A stretch of DNA of 64,000 bases from Anaerohabitans sp036788095 (GCA_036788095.1 DAIQOA010000001.1:12527-76526); one strand, 5' to 3'. Positions 24,778 through 33,363 are shown, counted from the first letter of the stretch. The notes: generated from the sequence alone by a model not told the origin. Translations and numbers: made by a program.

Positions 24778-25035
24778 TTACGGCTTGCGAAACAGTCTCA
24801 GCTGCCTGCTTATTCCGAAAAGGGGTATCACGGAGAACAGTAACTCCTTAAGAGAAATTTTCAGATAGCGGCTGCGTAAAATCAGTATGATTGGAATATA
24901 GACACAGATTGCCAAAAATTTGTACTCAATTGAATCGAACCACTGCACCCGAAACCAGCGGTCGATCAGCAGCAGGGCCAGACCGGTAATAAAGGGGGCG
25001 CCGAACACCATGAACAAAAACAGATTACGGTTCAT
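24778..25035 (-). CDS. Small hydrophobic membrane protein, unknown
   Basis: The protein has 85 residues. Hydrophobic segments cover about residues 4-25 (LFLFMVFGAPFITGLALLLI) and 38-55 (FLAICVYIPIILIL), with a weaker one near 65-75; the tail is basic (RQLRLFRKP). The RNA upstream of the ATG has only a weak AAAGAG ribosome site. Support comes from the membrane-like composition and from the terminator 150 bases downstream in the same direction. I do not recognise a family. It sits in the AT-richer part of the window and could be a lineage-specific or recently acquired gene. Confidence 0.5.
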   Translation of the reverse strand: MNRNLFLFMVFGAPFITGLALLLIDRWFRVQWFDSIEYKFLAICVYIPIILILRSRYLKISLKELLFSVIPLFGISRQLRLFRKP

Positions 25036-25224
25036 AAGGCAAGGCTCTTTTTCAAGTTCGGGGTTAAAAGGTTGTCATTTTATACTCTTGCTGATTAAAA
25101 AGGTAGTGTCACGTTTTTTAAACTACTTTCAGCAAAGTACTTGCACCGACAATATATCACTTGTATTATTTTCTAACTCCCCTCATTAATTTATAGGATC
25201 CAGCCAACAAATGGGCAGCCGATC

Positions 25225-25256
25225 AACCGCCAAGTTCGCCAAGAGCGCCGAGAAGA
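25225..25256 (+). repeat. Short periodic motif, left arm flanking the GxxExxY gene
   Basis: AACCGCCAAG, TTCGCCAAGA and GCGCCGAGAAGA run on as three units of CGCC-AAG type spaced about 10 bases apart. An inverted, related motif lies on the other side of the gene at 25680-25714. Confidence 0.6.
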
Positions 25257-25268
25257 ATTCAAATGATT

Positions 25269-25658
25269 TTAATCGTTCTCGCCATAATTATTGACATATC
25301 TTTTCAAACCCTCTTTTAAACGAGAAACATTAAAATTAATCAGCAAGCCGACACGCTTATCTGAAAGTTTTAAATAGTTAATAATCTGTGCTTGATCAAT
25401 CTCTGTTGTTTTTTTCACAGATTTACATTCTACTATTATCTGATCATCCACCAAAAAATCACATCTATATCCAATATCTAGTAGAATATTTCCATAATGA
25501 ATCGGTAGTCCTTTCTCTTTTTCAAAAGGAATCTTGGCATTCTGCAATTCATACGCCAAAGCAGCTTGGTAGACTGATTCTAATAAGCCGGGACCGAGTC
25601 GGCGATGAATTTTTATGGCCAAACCGATTATGATATTTGATAATTCATCGAGCTTCAT
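25269..25658 (-). CDS. GxxExxY family protein (PD-(D/E)XK-like)
   Basis: The protein has 129 residues. It carries the family hallmark GPGLLESVYQAALAYEL, followed by the nuclease-like core CDFLVDDQIIVECKSVKK, in which Asp and the Glu-x-Lys pair fit a PD-(D/E)XK fold. No member of this family has a firm function that I can name; many genomes hold several scattered copies. It lies alone in an AT-rich gap and is framed by two inverted short motifs (25225-25256 and 25680-25714), which suggests acquisition as a unit. Codon use looks more AT-rich than its neighbours. Length and start (ATG at 25658) are typical. Confidence 0.9.
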   Translation of the reverse strand: MKLDELSNIIIGLAIKIHRRLGPGLLESVYQAALAYELQNAKIPFEKEKGLPIHYGNILLDIGYRCDFLVDDQIIVECKSVKKTTEIDQAQIINYLKLSDKRVGLLINFNVSRLKEGLKRYVNNYGEND

Positions 25659-25679
25659 TTTTCATCAAGTTTATCATTC

Positions 25680-25714
25680 CCTCTGCGTTGCTTTGCGTTT
25701 TCTCTGCGGTTAAA
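25680..25714 (-). repeat. Short periodic motif, right arm flanking the GxxExxY gene
   Basis: Read on the minus strand it is AACCGCAGAGAAAACGCAAA followed by GCAACGCAGAGG. It matches the left arm unit by unit (AACCGC-AG-AG, CGC-AAG, CGC-GAG) in inverted orientation. Confidence 0.6.
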
Positions 25715-25969
25715 TAAGGCACGCATGATGCGAAAAATCTTTATTTAGCATAAAGTCTTCCAAGGGCACAGTCCTTTTCCTTGAAAAACTGAATTAATAA
25801 AAAAGGTAAACGCAGAGCGGCGACCGAATACATTGGAGAATAACGCCGGGAACCCTGTTCACTTTTTCTTCAGAATGGCGTTTGCCCATATTTATACAAA
25901 CCCCGTGATCCTGTCAAGGGACAAAATCGCCACAGCGGGCCAACGCTCTTGGTCGGATGGATTTTTTTC

Positions 25970-25998
25970 TTGAATATGTCCGCTAATTATCCTATTAT
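25970..25998 (+). promoter_or_regulatory. Sigma-70-type promoter for the symporter operon
   Basis: TTGAAT (25970-25975), a 17-base spacer and TATTAT (25993-25998) lie 26 bases before the GTG start, implying a very short leader. Confidence 0.65.
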
Positions 25999-26023
25999 CT
26001 ATGAATTAACATAAAGAAAAGCC

Positions 26024-27343
26024 GTGGCGCATCAACCCAAATTACACGAAAAAATATTCCTTGGCCTGATCATCGGCAGCCTGGCCGGCCTGATCGTTCA
26101 ATACTCCGGTCTTTCCCAGGAAACGATACAAACGCTCACCGTTTTTATCAAACCGGTGGGCGATATCTTTTTGCGCATGATCTTTATGATGGTCATCCCG
26201 CTTATTCTCAGCGCGCTGTCCCTGGGAGTGGCGGATCTGGGCGATGTGAGCCGCATCGGCAAGATCGGATTGCGCACCCTTGGCTACACCTTGATCGTCT
26301 CGGCGATCTCGGTGATCATCGGCATTGCGCTGGTGACGCTGTTCAAACCCGGCGAGGCCCTGTCCACCGACGATCGCACCATGCTGATCGAGCGTTTTGC
26401 CGGCAGCACGCAGATGCTGAATCAGGCGGTGGCTGAGGTCAAGAGCCGGTCCGTCTCTGAAGTGATCACCTCTCTGGTGCCGAAAAACCCGATTGAGGAC
26501 ATGGCCCGTGCCTTTGATCCATCGTACCGCGGCGGTGGGATTCTGGCGATCATGTTTTTCAGCCTGATGATCGGAATCGCCCTGTCCTCCTGCCATCAAC
26601 GCAAGACCGCGGTTCTAAAACAGTCGCTGGAAGGGTTGTATGAGATCACCATGAAAGTGATCTCCATCGCCATGCGCCTGGCGCCCTACGGCGTGGCGGC
26701 GATGTTGTTCAACCTGACCGCCACCATGGGCTTTTCCATCCTGCTGGTGCTGTTGCGTTTTGTGTTGGTGGTCCTGGCCGGTCTGCTGATCCATCAGTTC
26801 ATCACCTACTCGTTGCTGCTGAAATATCTCGGCAAAATGAGCCCGGGATTTTTTTTCCGCAACATCCGTGAGGTGATGCTGATGGCTTTTTCCACCAGCT
26901 CCAGCAACGCCACGCTGCCCACCACCATCCGCGTCACGGTTGAAAACCTGAAAATACCTCCTGACATCGCCCGGTTTGTGCTCACCTTGGGCAGCACGGC
27001 AAACCAGAATGGCACCGCGCTCTACGAAGGCGTTACGGTGCTGTTCCTGGCCCAGTGTTTCGGCGTACACCTGGCGTGGTCGCAACAGATCTTTGTGGTG
27101 GTGTTGGCGATTCTGGCCGGCGTCGGCACAGCCGGCGTACCCAGCGGATCGCTGCCGATCATCATGATCATCCTCATCACCATCGGTGTGCCCGCCGAGG
27201 CCATCGGTATTATCTACGGCGTGGATCGTATTCTGGACATGTGCCGTACGGTGTTGAATGTGACCGGCGATGTTACTGCCGCCGTGTATGTCAGCCGGTA
27301 TGAAGAAACGCTGTCGGCCGCCGGGGAAGATGGGTGCGGATGA
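26024..27343 (+). CDS. Dicarboxylate/amino acid:cation symporter (DAACS family)
   Basis: The protein has 439 residues. It is a GltP/GltT/DctA-type secondary transporter of the inner membrane, likely importing glutamate, aspartate or C4-dicarboxylates. The serine-rich hairpin motif STSSSNATLPTTI, the TM7 motif TANQNGTALYEG, the second hairpin GTAGVPSGSLPIIMIIL and the TM8 binding motif ILDMCRTVLNVTGDVTAAVY are present in order. The TM7 motif reads NQNGT where GltPh has NMDGT, so the sodium-site Asp is Asn. The start is GTG at 26024, with AAAGAAA just upstream. The downstream YbaN-like gene overlaps its stop (ATGA). Confidence 0.93.
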   Translation: MAHQPKLHEKIFLGLIIGSLAGLIVQYSGLSQETIQTLTVFIKPVGDIFLRMIFMMVIPLILSALSLGVADLGDVSRIGKIGLRTLGYTLIVSAISVIIGIALVTLFKPGEALSTDDRTMLIERFAGSTQMLNQAVAEVKSRSVSEVITSLVPKNPIEDMARAFDPSYRGGGILAIMFFSLMIGIALSSCHQRKTAVLKQSLEGLYEITMKVISIAMRLAPYGVAAMLFNLTATMGFSILLVLLRFVLVVLAGLLIHQFITYSLLLKYLGKMSPGFFFRNIREVMLMAFSTSSSNATLPTTIRVTVENLKIPPDIARFVLTLGSTANQNGTALYEGVTVLFLAQCFGVHLAWSQQIFVVVLAILAGVGTAGVPSGSLPIIMIILITIGVPAEAIGIIYGVDRILDMCRTVLNVTGDVTAAVYVSRYEETLSAAGEDGCG

Positions 27344-27762
27344 AGGGCGGAAGCCTGAAAAGAGGAGTGAGTTTGGCCGTCGGCGCGATGTGCGTGCTGC
27401 TCGGGGGTGCGGGGATTTTTATCCCGCTGCTGCCGACCACCCCCTTCCTTTTGCTCGCTGCCTGGCTCTTTATGCACAACTCGCCCACCTGGCACACCTG
27501 GCTGATGAATCAGCGCTGGTTGAGCGTTTACATCGTCGATTATCAGCAGGGTTTCGGTCTCCCTCTGCGCGTCAAGATCCGCATGTTGATTCTACTCTGG
27601 GCGGCGATGACGCTCAGCGCGTTCGCCTTTGTCTCTTCCTGGTGGATCAGAGGGGGGCTGTATGGGATCGCCGTCGCGGTGACGGTCCATATCCTTCGCT
27701 TAAAAACTCGAGACAATAGACCACGGAACACACGAAATGACCAGGCCAGACGACAGCATTGA
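27340..27762 (+). CDS. YbaN-like (DUF454) inner-membrane protein
   Basis: The protein has 140 residues with the DUF454 signature near the start: GAMCVLLGGAGIFIPLLPTT, then PFLLLAAWLFMHNSPTWHTW. Three hydrophobic segments are visible (about 9-48, 86-100 and 103-122), and the C-terminus is basic. The function of the family is unknown. The ATG at 27340 overlaps the symporter stop (ATGA), and a GTG two codons earlier is an alternative start. It probably shares a transcript with both transporters around it. Confidence 0.88.
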   Translation: MKGGSLKRGVSLAVGAMCVLLGGAGIFIPLLPTTPFLLLAAWLFMHNSPTWHTWLMNQRWLSVYIVDYQQGFGLPLRVKIRMLILLWAAMTLSAFAFVSSWWIRGGLYGIAVAVTVHILRLKTRDNRPRNTRNDQARRQH

Positions 27763-27839
27763 AATCTTTTCGTGCGTTCCGCTCATCTCGTTGTTGGTTT
27801 TAGTTATTAACAAGATCTTTATGAAACGGAGTGGAGTGC

Positions 27840-29342
27840 ATGAAGGATCAGCTGTTTACCCGTAAACCGCTTTGGCTTTTGCTGGAGGAATTAAAAGGAG
27901 AGAACCGGCTGCGCCGGGTGCTGGGACCGGTGCACCTGACCAGTCTGGGCGTCGGCGCGATTATCGGCACCGGCATCTTTGTGCTCACCGGCGTCGCCGC
28001 GCACGACAAAGCCGGCCCGGCTCTGGTGCTCTCGTTCGTCATCGCGGGCATCGCCTGCATCTTTGCCGCGCTCTGTTATGCCGAGTTCGCCTCCATGGTG
28101 CCGGTAGCCGGTTCGGCTTACACCTACGCCTACGCCACTCTCGGCGAGTTGTTCGCCTGGATCATCGGCTGGGATCTGGTGTTGGAATACACGGTCGCTT
28201 CGGCCGCGGTGGCGCACGGCTGGTCGGCTCATTTCCAGGATTTTATCGGCAGCTTTGGTTTGAAACTACCACACCGATGGACTACGCCGCCGTTTGATTT
28301 TGATCCGGCGACGGGACAATTTCTCGCCACCGGCGCCCATCTGGATCTCATCGCCGTGGCTATCACCGCCATCATCACCATCATTCTGGTTAAAGGCATT
28401 CGCGAGAGCGCTAATTTCAACTCGGGCATGGTCGTCGTCAAACTGGCGATCGTTCTGTTTGTCATTGCCGCCGGGGCGTTTTATTTTGATGCGCAGAACC
28501 TCAAACCTTTCGCCCCCTATGGGTATTCCGGCTTGAGCTTCTTCGGCCATACCATCCTGGGACAGAGCGGACCGGGCGGTGAACCGCTGGGCGTTCTCGC
28601 CGGCGCGGCCATTATCTTTTTCGCCTACATCGGATTTGACTCGGTTTCCACCCACGCGGAAGAGGCCCGCCGACCCAATCGCGATGTGCCCATCGGCATC
28701 ATCGCCTCGTTGATCATCTGCACCGTGTTGTACATCGCCGTAGCGCTGGTGCTCTCCGGCATGGTGCCCTACGATCAGATCGACATCCACGCACCGGTGG
28801 CCAATGCCTTCAAGCAGAGGGGGCTCTACTACTCGCAACGCGTCATCGATATCGGTGCGCTCACCGGCATCACCTCGGTGCTGCTGGTGATGATGTTGAG
28901 CCAGCCGCGCGTGCTTTTGGCCATGGCCCGTGACGGCCTGTTGTCGCAAAAATTTTTCGGCGCCATTCACGACCGGTTTCGCACGCCGTGGAAATCCACC
29001 CTGATGACCGGCGTGGTGGTGGCGGCGCTCTCCTCGCTGATTCCCCTGCGCATTCTGGCCGATCTCACCAACATCGGCACGCTGCTGGCCTTTGTGATCG
29101 TTTGTTCGGCGGTGCTGATCATGCGCAAAACACATCCGGAGGCGGACCGGCCGTTTCGCGTGCCCTATGCTCCGCTCACCCCGATCCTGGGCATTCTGTT
29201 TTGCCTGGTGCTGATGTTCTCACTGCCGTCGGAAAACTGGTTCCGTCTGCTGGTGTGGCTGCTCATCGGTTTCGCGATTTATTTCGGATATGGCCGGCGG
29301 CACAGCGTATTGGAAAAGATGCGGCGGCAGGGCAAACTGTGA
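27840..29342 (+). CDS. APC-superfamily amino acid permease (cationic amino acid transporter type)
   Basis: The protein has 500 residues and about 12 membrane helices. It is an inner-membrane amino acid transporter. The TM1 motif LGVGAIIGTGIFVLTGVAAH, the AALCYAEFASMVPVAGSAYTY segment, and IIFFAYIGFDSVSTHAEEAR in TM6 are characteristic of the CAT/YfnA group. The substrate is not certain; cationic or branched amino acids are usual. ATG 27840 follows ACGGAGTGGAG; the GTG three codons upstream is less likely. A strong bidirectional terminator follows at 29348. Confidence 0.92.
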   Translation: MKDQLFTRKPLWLLLEELKGENRLRRVLGPVHLTSLGVGAIIGTGIFVLTGVAAHDKAGPALVLSFVIAGIACIFAALCYAEFASMVPVAGSAYTYAYATLGELFAWIIGWDLVLEYTVASAAVAHGWSAHFQDFIGSFGLKLPHRWTTPPFDFDPATGQFLATGAHLDLIAVAITAIITIILVKGIRESANFNSGMVVVKLAIVLFVIAAGAFYFDAQNLKPFAPYGYSGLSFFGHTILGQSGPGGEPLGVLAGAAIIFFAYIGFDSVSTHAEEARRPNRDVPIGIIASLIICTVLYIAVALVLSGMVPYDQIDIHAPVANAFKQRGLYYSQRVIDIGALTGITSVLLVMMLSQPRVLLAMARDGLLSQKFFGAIHDRFRTPWKSTLMTGVVVAALSSLIPLRILADLTNIGTLLAFVIVCSAVLIMRKTHPEADRPFRVPYAPLTPILGILFCLVLMFSLPSENWFRLLVWLLIGFAIYFGYGRRHSVLEKMRRQGKL

Positions 29343-29347
29343 TATGA

Positions 29348-29378
29348 AAAGAGGGTGGGCTGAATGCCCACCCTCTTT
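29348..29378. terminator. Bidirectional intrinsic terminator
   Basis: The stem AAAGAGGGTGGGC (29348-29360), the loop TGAAT and GCCCACCCTCTTT (29366-29378) serve the permease gene and the converging minus-strand isomerase-like gene. Confidence 0.88.
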
Positions 29379-29456
29379 ATAACAACACCAACCTTTCACG
29401 GATTCATCGGGATCGGCCGCTGGAATCCAATCCAGCGGCCGCACAAAAGCACGGTC

Positions 29457-30308
29457 TCAGCCCGCCAGTTGATGCAGATGCTGATAGCTGCTCGCCACGG
29501 CATCCAGCACCGACCCCTCACAGCGATCCTGCTCCACCACCAGCCACTGAGCGCCGGCTTGGCGGCCCGCCTCGATAATCCCCTTGATGTTCATCACGCC
29601 TTGACCCACCGGTGCAAAGGTATGCGGTTCGCCGGCGGTCATGTCCTTCATGTGCAGCAGAGGACAACGGTTTTGCAGTTTTTTGATCAGCACGATGGGA
29701 TCCAGCCCGGCATGCTGCACCCAGTAGGTGTCGATCTCCATCTTGACCAGTTCGGCATCGGTCCCTTGCAGCAGCTGATCAAAGATGGAAGGCCCGTCCG
29801 CGGTTTGAAATTCAAAGTCATGGTTATGGTAGCACAGCTGCATTCCAGCTTGCTTGATTTTTTCTCCCGCCTGGTTCATGGCATCGGCAAACGCCGCAAC
29901 GCCATCCACTCCTTTTTCGCGGAACTCGCTCGGCATCGAGGGGCAGATGATGTAGGGACTGGCGATGGCGGCGTTGAATGCGATGGTCGTGTCCACTGTC
30001 TCCGGCATCAAAGCGCCAAAGCCCTCATGAGTGCCGCAGCAGCGCAGATTCAACCGTTTCATCAGATCGCGCACCTGTAGCGCCGAAAGACCGCCATAGC
30101 CGGCAAACTCGACGGCGGGATATCCCAGGCCCGCGACTTTTTCCAAAGTGCCGGTAAAATCGTTCTGCATCAGATCGCGCAGGGTGTATAACTGGATGCC
30201 AATGCCAAGCTTTTTCTTTGTGCTGCATCCTGCGGCCAGGGTTGCCAAGGCGGTTGCCGCCAGCGTCCATCTGCCGAATTGTCGGCGGGAAACGGGTTCG
30301 TCAAACAT
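29457..30308 (-). CDS. Exported sugar-phosphate isomerase/epimerase-like TIM-barrel protein
   Basis: The protein has 283 residues. ATG 30308 follows GGGAGAAAGACT and gives a twin-arginine-type signal, VSRRQFGRWTLAATALATLA, ending in lipobox-like AAGCS, so the protein is probably Tat-exported and may be lipid-anchored. The rest is an AP-endonuclease-2-like TIM barrel: IGIQLYTLRDLM, GYPAVEFAGYGGL, LCYHNHDFEF, VKMEIDTYWVQHAGLDPI, LLHMKDM and WLVVEQDRCEGSVLDAV. His, Glu and Asp metal ligands are recognisable. Such proteins act on sugars, often near oxidoreductases; none is here. The substrate is unknown. Confidence 0.88.
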   Translation of the reverse strand: MFDEPVSRRQFGRWTLAATALATLAAGCSTKKKLGIGIQLYTLRDLMQNDFTGTLEKVAGLGYPAVEFAGYGGLSALQVRDLMKRLNLRCCGTHEGFGALMPETVDTTIAFNAAIASPYIICPSMPSEFREKGVDGVAAFADAMNQAGEKIKQAGMQLCYHNHDFEFQTADGPSIFDQLLQGTDAELVKMEIDTYWVQHAGLDPIVLIKKLQNRCPLLHMKDMTAGEPHTFAPVGQGVMNIKGIIEAGRQAGAQWLVVEQDRCEGSVLDAVASSYQHLHQLAG

Positions 30309-30414
30309 AGTCTTTCTCCCTTGTATACATGGAATGTGAATCGTTTTCCAGTGTACAAACATTTCCTGATAAATGAAACAGTTTTCTTGTTCAGGGCCGA
30401 GGTGTCTTTTTTTC

Positions 30415-30443
30415 TTGGATATTCGGACGCTTTTTAATATTAT
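30415..30443 (+). promoter_or_regulatory. Sigma-70-type promoter for the citrate lyase-like operon
   Basis: TTGGAT (30415-30420), a 17-base spacer and TATTAT (30438-30443) would leave an RNA leader of about 150 bases before the first gene. No riboswitch was recognised in that leader. Confidence 0.6.
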
Positions 30444-30597
30444 ACCGGTGCTGCGGCGGATGGGTTTTAACCCAGCCAGCCGCCACGACCGGTCGCTCTG
30501 CCTGCACGCGAACGCCCAGTGAAACCGTTTTCAGAAACAGGCCGGTTTGAACGATCTTCTCGAAATCCATCCACCATCCATGGAAAAGCATAACGAT

Positions 30598-31773
30598 ATG
30601 TCCGAGACCAACGAACGTTATTGCGCCGGACGCGATCAAAAGGGCGACGTGTGGATCGAATGGACGCCGGCGCCGTCCCGGGAGATTCATCTGCAGAGTT
30701 CGGTAAAGGCTTTGTTCGGCCCGCACCTGCTGGAGGTGATCGACCGCACGTTGACCGAGCTGGGCCTTGCAGAGGCCCGCGTGGTGGTTCAGGACCAGGG
30801 GGCGCTGGATTTTGTCATCGCCGCGCGGCTGGAGGCCGCGGTGGGCCCGGTGACCGGGAAAAAGCTGGCGCTGAACGCGCGTGCCACTGCCGTCCCGCAG
30901 GGAAAACGGCTGCGCCGCACCAGGCTCTATTTGCCGGGCAATAATCCGGACTTGATGATCAACGCCGGACTCTATGGCGCGGATTGCCTGATCCTGGACC
31001 TGGAAGATTCTGTAGCGCCTGCCGAAAAGGCGGCGGCGCGGGTTCTGGTTCGTCATGCCCTGGCGCAGGTGGATTTCGGCCTTTCGGAAAGGATCGTGCG
31101 CGTCAATCCCCTGGCCTCGCCCTACGGCGGTGAGGATCTGGATGCGATCGTTCCCATGGCGCCGGACGCGCTGCTCATCCCGAAATGTGAGGGCCGCAAC
31201 GATATTCTCAAGGTGGAGGAGCGGGTCTCGAGCCTGGAAAAGCGGTTCGAACTGATTCATCCGATCCCTCTCATCGGCCTGATCGAATCGGCGAAAGGGG
31301 TCGTCAATGCCGCCGAGATCGCCCTGGCTGGCGATCGTTTGGTGGCGCTCTGCTTCGGCGCGGAAGATTTCACCGCCGACATCGGTGTGGATCGCACGGC
31401 CGACGGCCGGGAAAGTTTTGTGGCACGCAGTCAGGTGCTGCTGGCCGCCAAAGCGGCCGGACTGCAGGCGCTGGATACGGTCTATGCCAATGTGCTGGAT
31501 GAAGCCGGCCTGACGGACAGTGCCCGGGAGGCGGTGGCTCTGGGCTTTGACGGCAAGGGGGTCATTCATCCCAGCCAGATCAGGCCGGTCCATCAGGCTT
31601 TTTGTCCGACAGCGGAACAGATCGACAAGGCGCAGCGGATCGTCGCCGCCATGCACGAGGCCCTGGAAACCGGATCAGGCGTTACGGCGCTGAACGGCAA
31701 GATGATCGATGCGCCTGTACTGATGCGGGCGGAACGGACCTTGGCCTTGGCCAAAGAGTACGGCCTGCTTTAA
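30598..31773 (+). CDS. Fused CitD-like/CitE citrate lyase subunit
   Basis: The protein has 391 residues. Residues about 1-95 match CitD, the acyl-carrier subunit of citrate lyase (KGDVWIEWTPAPSREIHLQS, VVVQDQGALDFVIAARLEAA). From about 105 it is CitE, the citryl lyase of the HpcH/HpaI aldolase family (RRTRLYLPGNNPDLM, LILDLEDSVAPAEKAAARV, LLIPKCEG, IGLIESAKGVVNAAEI). In CitD the prosthetic group hangs on Ser of AGTLES; here the aligned stretch is AGRDQK, so Lys replaces it (codon 30640-30642). CitF is encoded 39 bases downstream. I chose ATG 30598 (GGAAAAG 10 bases upstream); ATG 30580 is possible. It may use free acyl-CoA rather than a bound carrier. An alternative substrate such as citramalate cannot be excluded. 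Confidence 0.85.
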   Translation: MSETNERYCAGRDQKGDVWIEWTPAPSREIHLQSSVKALFGPHLLEVIDRTLTELGLAEARVVVQDQGALDFVIAARLEAAVGPVTGKKLALNARATAVPQGKRLRRTRLYLPGNNPDLMINAGLYGADCLILDLEDSVAPAEKAAARVLVRHALAQVDFGLSERIVRVNPLASPYGGEDLDAIVPMAPDALLIPKCEGRNDILKVEERVSSLEKRFELIHPIPLIGLIESAKGVVNAAEIALAGDRLVALCFGAEDFTADIGVDRTADGRESFVARSQVLLAAKAAGLQALDTVYANVLDEAGLTDSAREAVALGFDGKGVIHPSQIRPVHQAFCPTAEQIDKAQRIVAAMHEALETGSGVTALNGKMIDAPVLMRAERTLALAKEYGLL

Positions 31774-31812
31774 CCCATGGGCGGTGTGTCTTTTCTCACG
31801 TGAGGACCGGTA

Positions 31813-33363
31813 ATGGATTTTATTGCCAATGCGATCGGCCGCCTGGTGCCGACCGAACTGGAGGGACGCCGGCTGAGACCCTTTGCCGGCGCGCATGCCG
31901 ATCAGGCCGGTGGAACCGGCTATGGCGGCCGCATTCGTGCAGCCGCTCAATATACCAACAAGCTGCTCCCTGATCTGGACGCCGCTATCGAGGCGTGCGC
32001 TATTCGCGATGGCATGACCATCTCTTTTCATCATCACCTGCGCAACGGCGACATGCTCATCAATCTGGTGATGGAAAAGCTGGCGCAGCGCGGCTTGAAG
32101 GATCTGGTGCTGGCGCCGTCCGCGCTGTTCCCCACCCATGAAAAATTGGTGGCGTTGATCGAGTCCGGCGTGATCTCTCATGTTGAAGGATCCATGAACG
32201 GCCCCATCGGCCGCGCCTGCTCGTTGGGCAGAATGAAAAAAGCCGCGGTGCTGCGGTCCCATGGCGGCCGCTTTCGCGCCATTCAAGATGGGGACCTGCA
32301 TATTGATGTGGCGTTTATCGCCGCCCCCTGCAGCGACGCGCACGGCAACGCCAATGGGCTGAACGGCCCATCCGCCTGTGGACCGCTGGGCTTTGCCCTG
32401 GCTGATTCGTTGTGGGCAGACCGGGTCGTGGTGGTCACCGATCATCTGGCGCCGTTTCCCTGCCATCCCTGGACCATCGAGGGCGGCCATGTGGATTACG
32501 TAGTGCAGGTGGAGCGCATCGGCGATCCCGCACAGATCGTCTCCGGCACCACCGAGATCACCCGCAGTCCCACCCGGCTGCTCATCGCAGAATACGCCGC
32601 GCGTTTTGTCCGCGATTCAGGCTTGATGACCGAACCCGGCTTTTCTTTCCAGGCCGGCGCCGGCGGCGTGTCGTTGGCGTTTGTCAAATTTATGGCCGAC
32701 TATATGGCCGCGGCCGGCGTCACCGCTGACTTTGTCCGCGGCGGCAGCACGCGGTTCATGGTCGACTTGCTCAACCGCGGGCTAACGCGTTATCTTTTGG
32801 ACGGCCAGAGTTTCGACCGGGATACGGTCGCATCGCTTCGGGACAATCCGCGGCACGTGGAGACCAACCCGTTCGTCTCCTACAATTATCACAGCAAAGG
32901 CTGCTTTGCGCAATGGCTGCAGGTTTCTGTTCTCGGCGCCACGGAGATCGATTTGGATTTCAATGTCAACGTCAACACCCACTCGGACGGCTGGCTGCTG
33001 CACGGCATCGGCGGTTTTACCGATGCGGCCGACGCCCGTGTGACCATGATCACCGCGCCGCTGGTGCGCAACCGCGTGCCCATCATTCTGGATCGCGTCA
33101 CCACCGTAACCGCGCCGGGTGAAATGATCGATGTGATCGTCACCGAGCGCGGCATCGCCATCAATCCACGACGCGAGGATCTGCGGGACCGCCTCAGGCA
33201 CAGTTCGTTGCCGATCGTGCCGATAGAAAAACTTGCCGCCATGGCCATCGCCATGACCGGCGTACCGGAAAAACCGCAATTCAGCGACCGGGTGGTGGCG
33301 CTCATCGAATTCCGCGACGGCACCATCATCGACATAGTCAGGCAGTTGATCCCACGCGAATAA
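31813..33363 (+). CDS. citF: Citrate lyase alpha subunit (citrate CoA-transferase)
   Basis: This is a 516-residue CitF protein, which moves the acyl group to citrate, making the citryl thioester that CitE then cleaves to oxaloacetate. Features include the glycine-rich N-terminus (DQAGGTGYGGRIRAAAQYTN), TISFHHHLRNGDMLINLVME, SHVEGSMNGPIGRACSLGRM, DVAFIAAPCSDAHGNANGLN, and the C-terminal MIDVIVTERGIAINPRREDL. Length is close to that of known CitF. GAGG precedes the ATG. It follows the citDE fusion gene, with no citC, citX or citG nearby. Oxaloacetate from this reaction could feed gluconeogenesis or, in reverse TCA use, cleave citrate without ATP. Confidence 0.93.
   Translation: MDFIANAIGRLVPTELEGRRLRPFAGAHADQAGGTGYGGRIRAAAQYTNKLLPDLDAAIEACAIRDGMTISFHHHLRNGDMLINLVMEKLAQRGLKDLVLAPSALFPTHEKLVALIESGVISHVEGSMNGPIGRACSLGRMKKAAVLRSHGGRFRAIQDGDLHIDVAFIAAPCSDAHGNANGLNGPSACGPLGFALADSLWADRVVVVTDHLAPFPCHPWTIEGGHVDYVVQVERIGDPAQIVSGTTEITRSPTRLLIAEYAARFVRDSGLMTEPGFSFQAGAGGVSLAFVKFMADYMAAAGVTADFVRGGSTRFMVDLLNRGLTRYLLDGQSFDRDTVASLRDNPRHVETNPFVSYNYHSKGCFAQWLQVSVLGATEIDLDFNVNVNTHSDGWLLHGIGGFTDAADARVTMITAPLVRNRVPIILDRVTTVTAPGEMIDVIVTERGIAINPRREDLRDRLRHSSLPIVPIEKLAAMAIAMTGVPEKPQFSDRVVALIEFRDGTIIDIVRQLIPRE

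Larger units (their letters stand above)
25659..26023. other. AT-rich intergenic region with repeat motif and promoter
   Basis: This gap of about 365 bases holds the right-hand repeat motif (25680-25714), a weak further AACGCAGAGCGGCG fragment near 25808, and the promoter of the symporter gene at 25970-25998. No gene is supported. Confidence 0.6.

Noticed and set aside
25800..25825. Possible third copy of the AACCGC-type motif
   Set aside because: Only AACGCAGAGCGGCG matches, without the three-unit periodicity of the two flanking arms.
30391..31656. Long minus-strand open frame (421 residues) opposite the citDE gene
   Set aside because: It is the mirror of a well-supported gene, has low-complexity His/Gln/Arg composition, no ribosome site and no recognisable domain.
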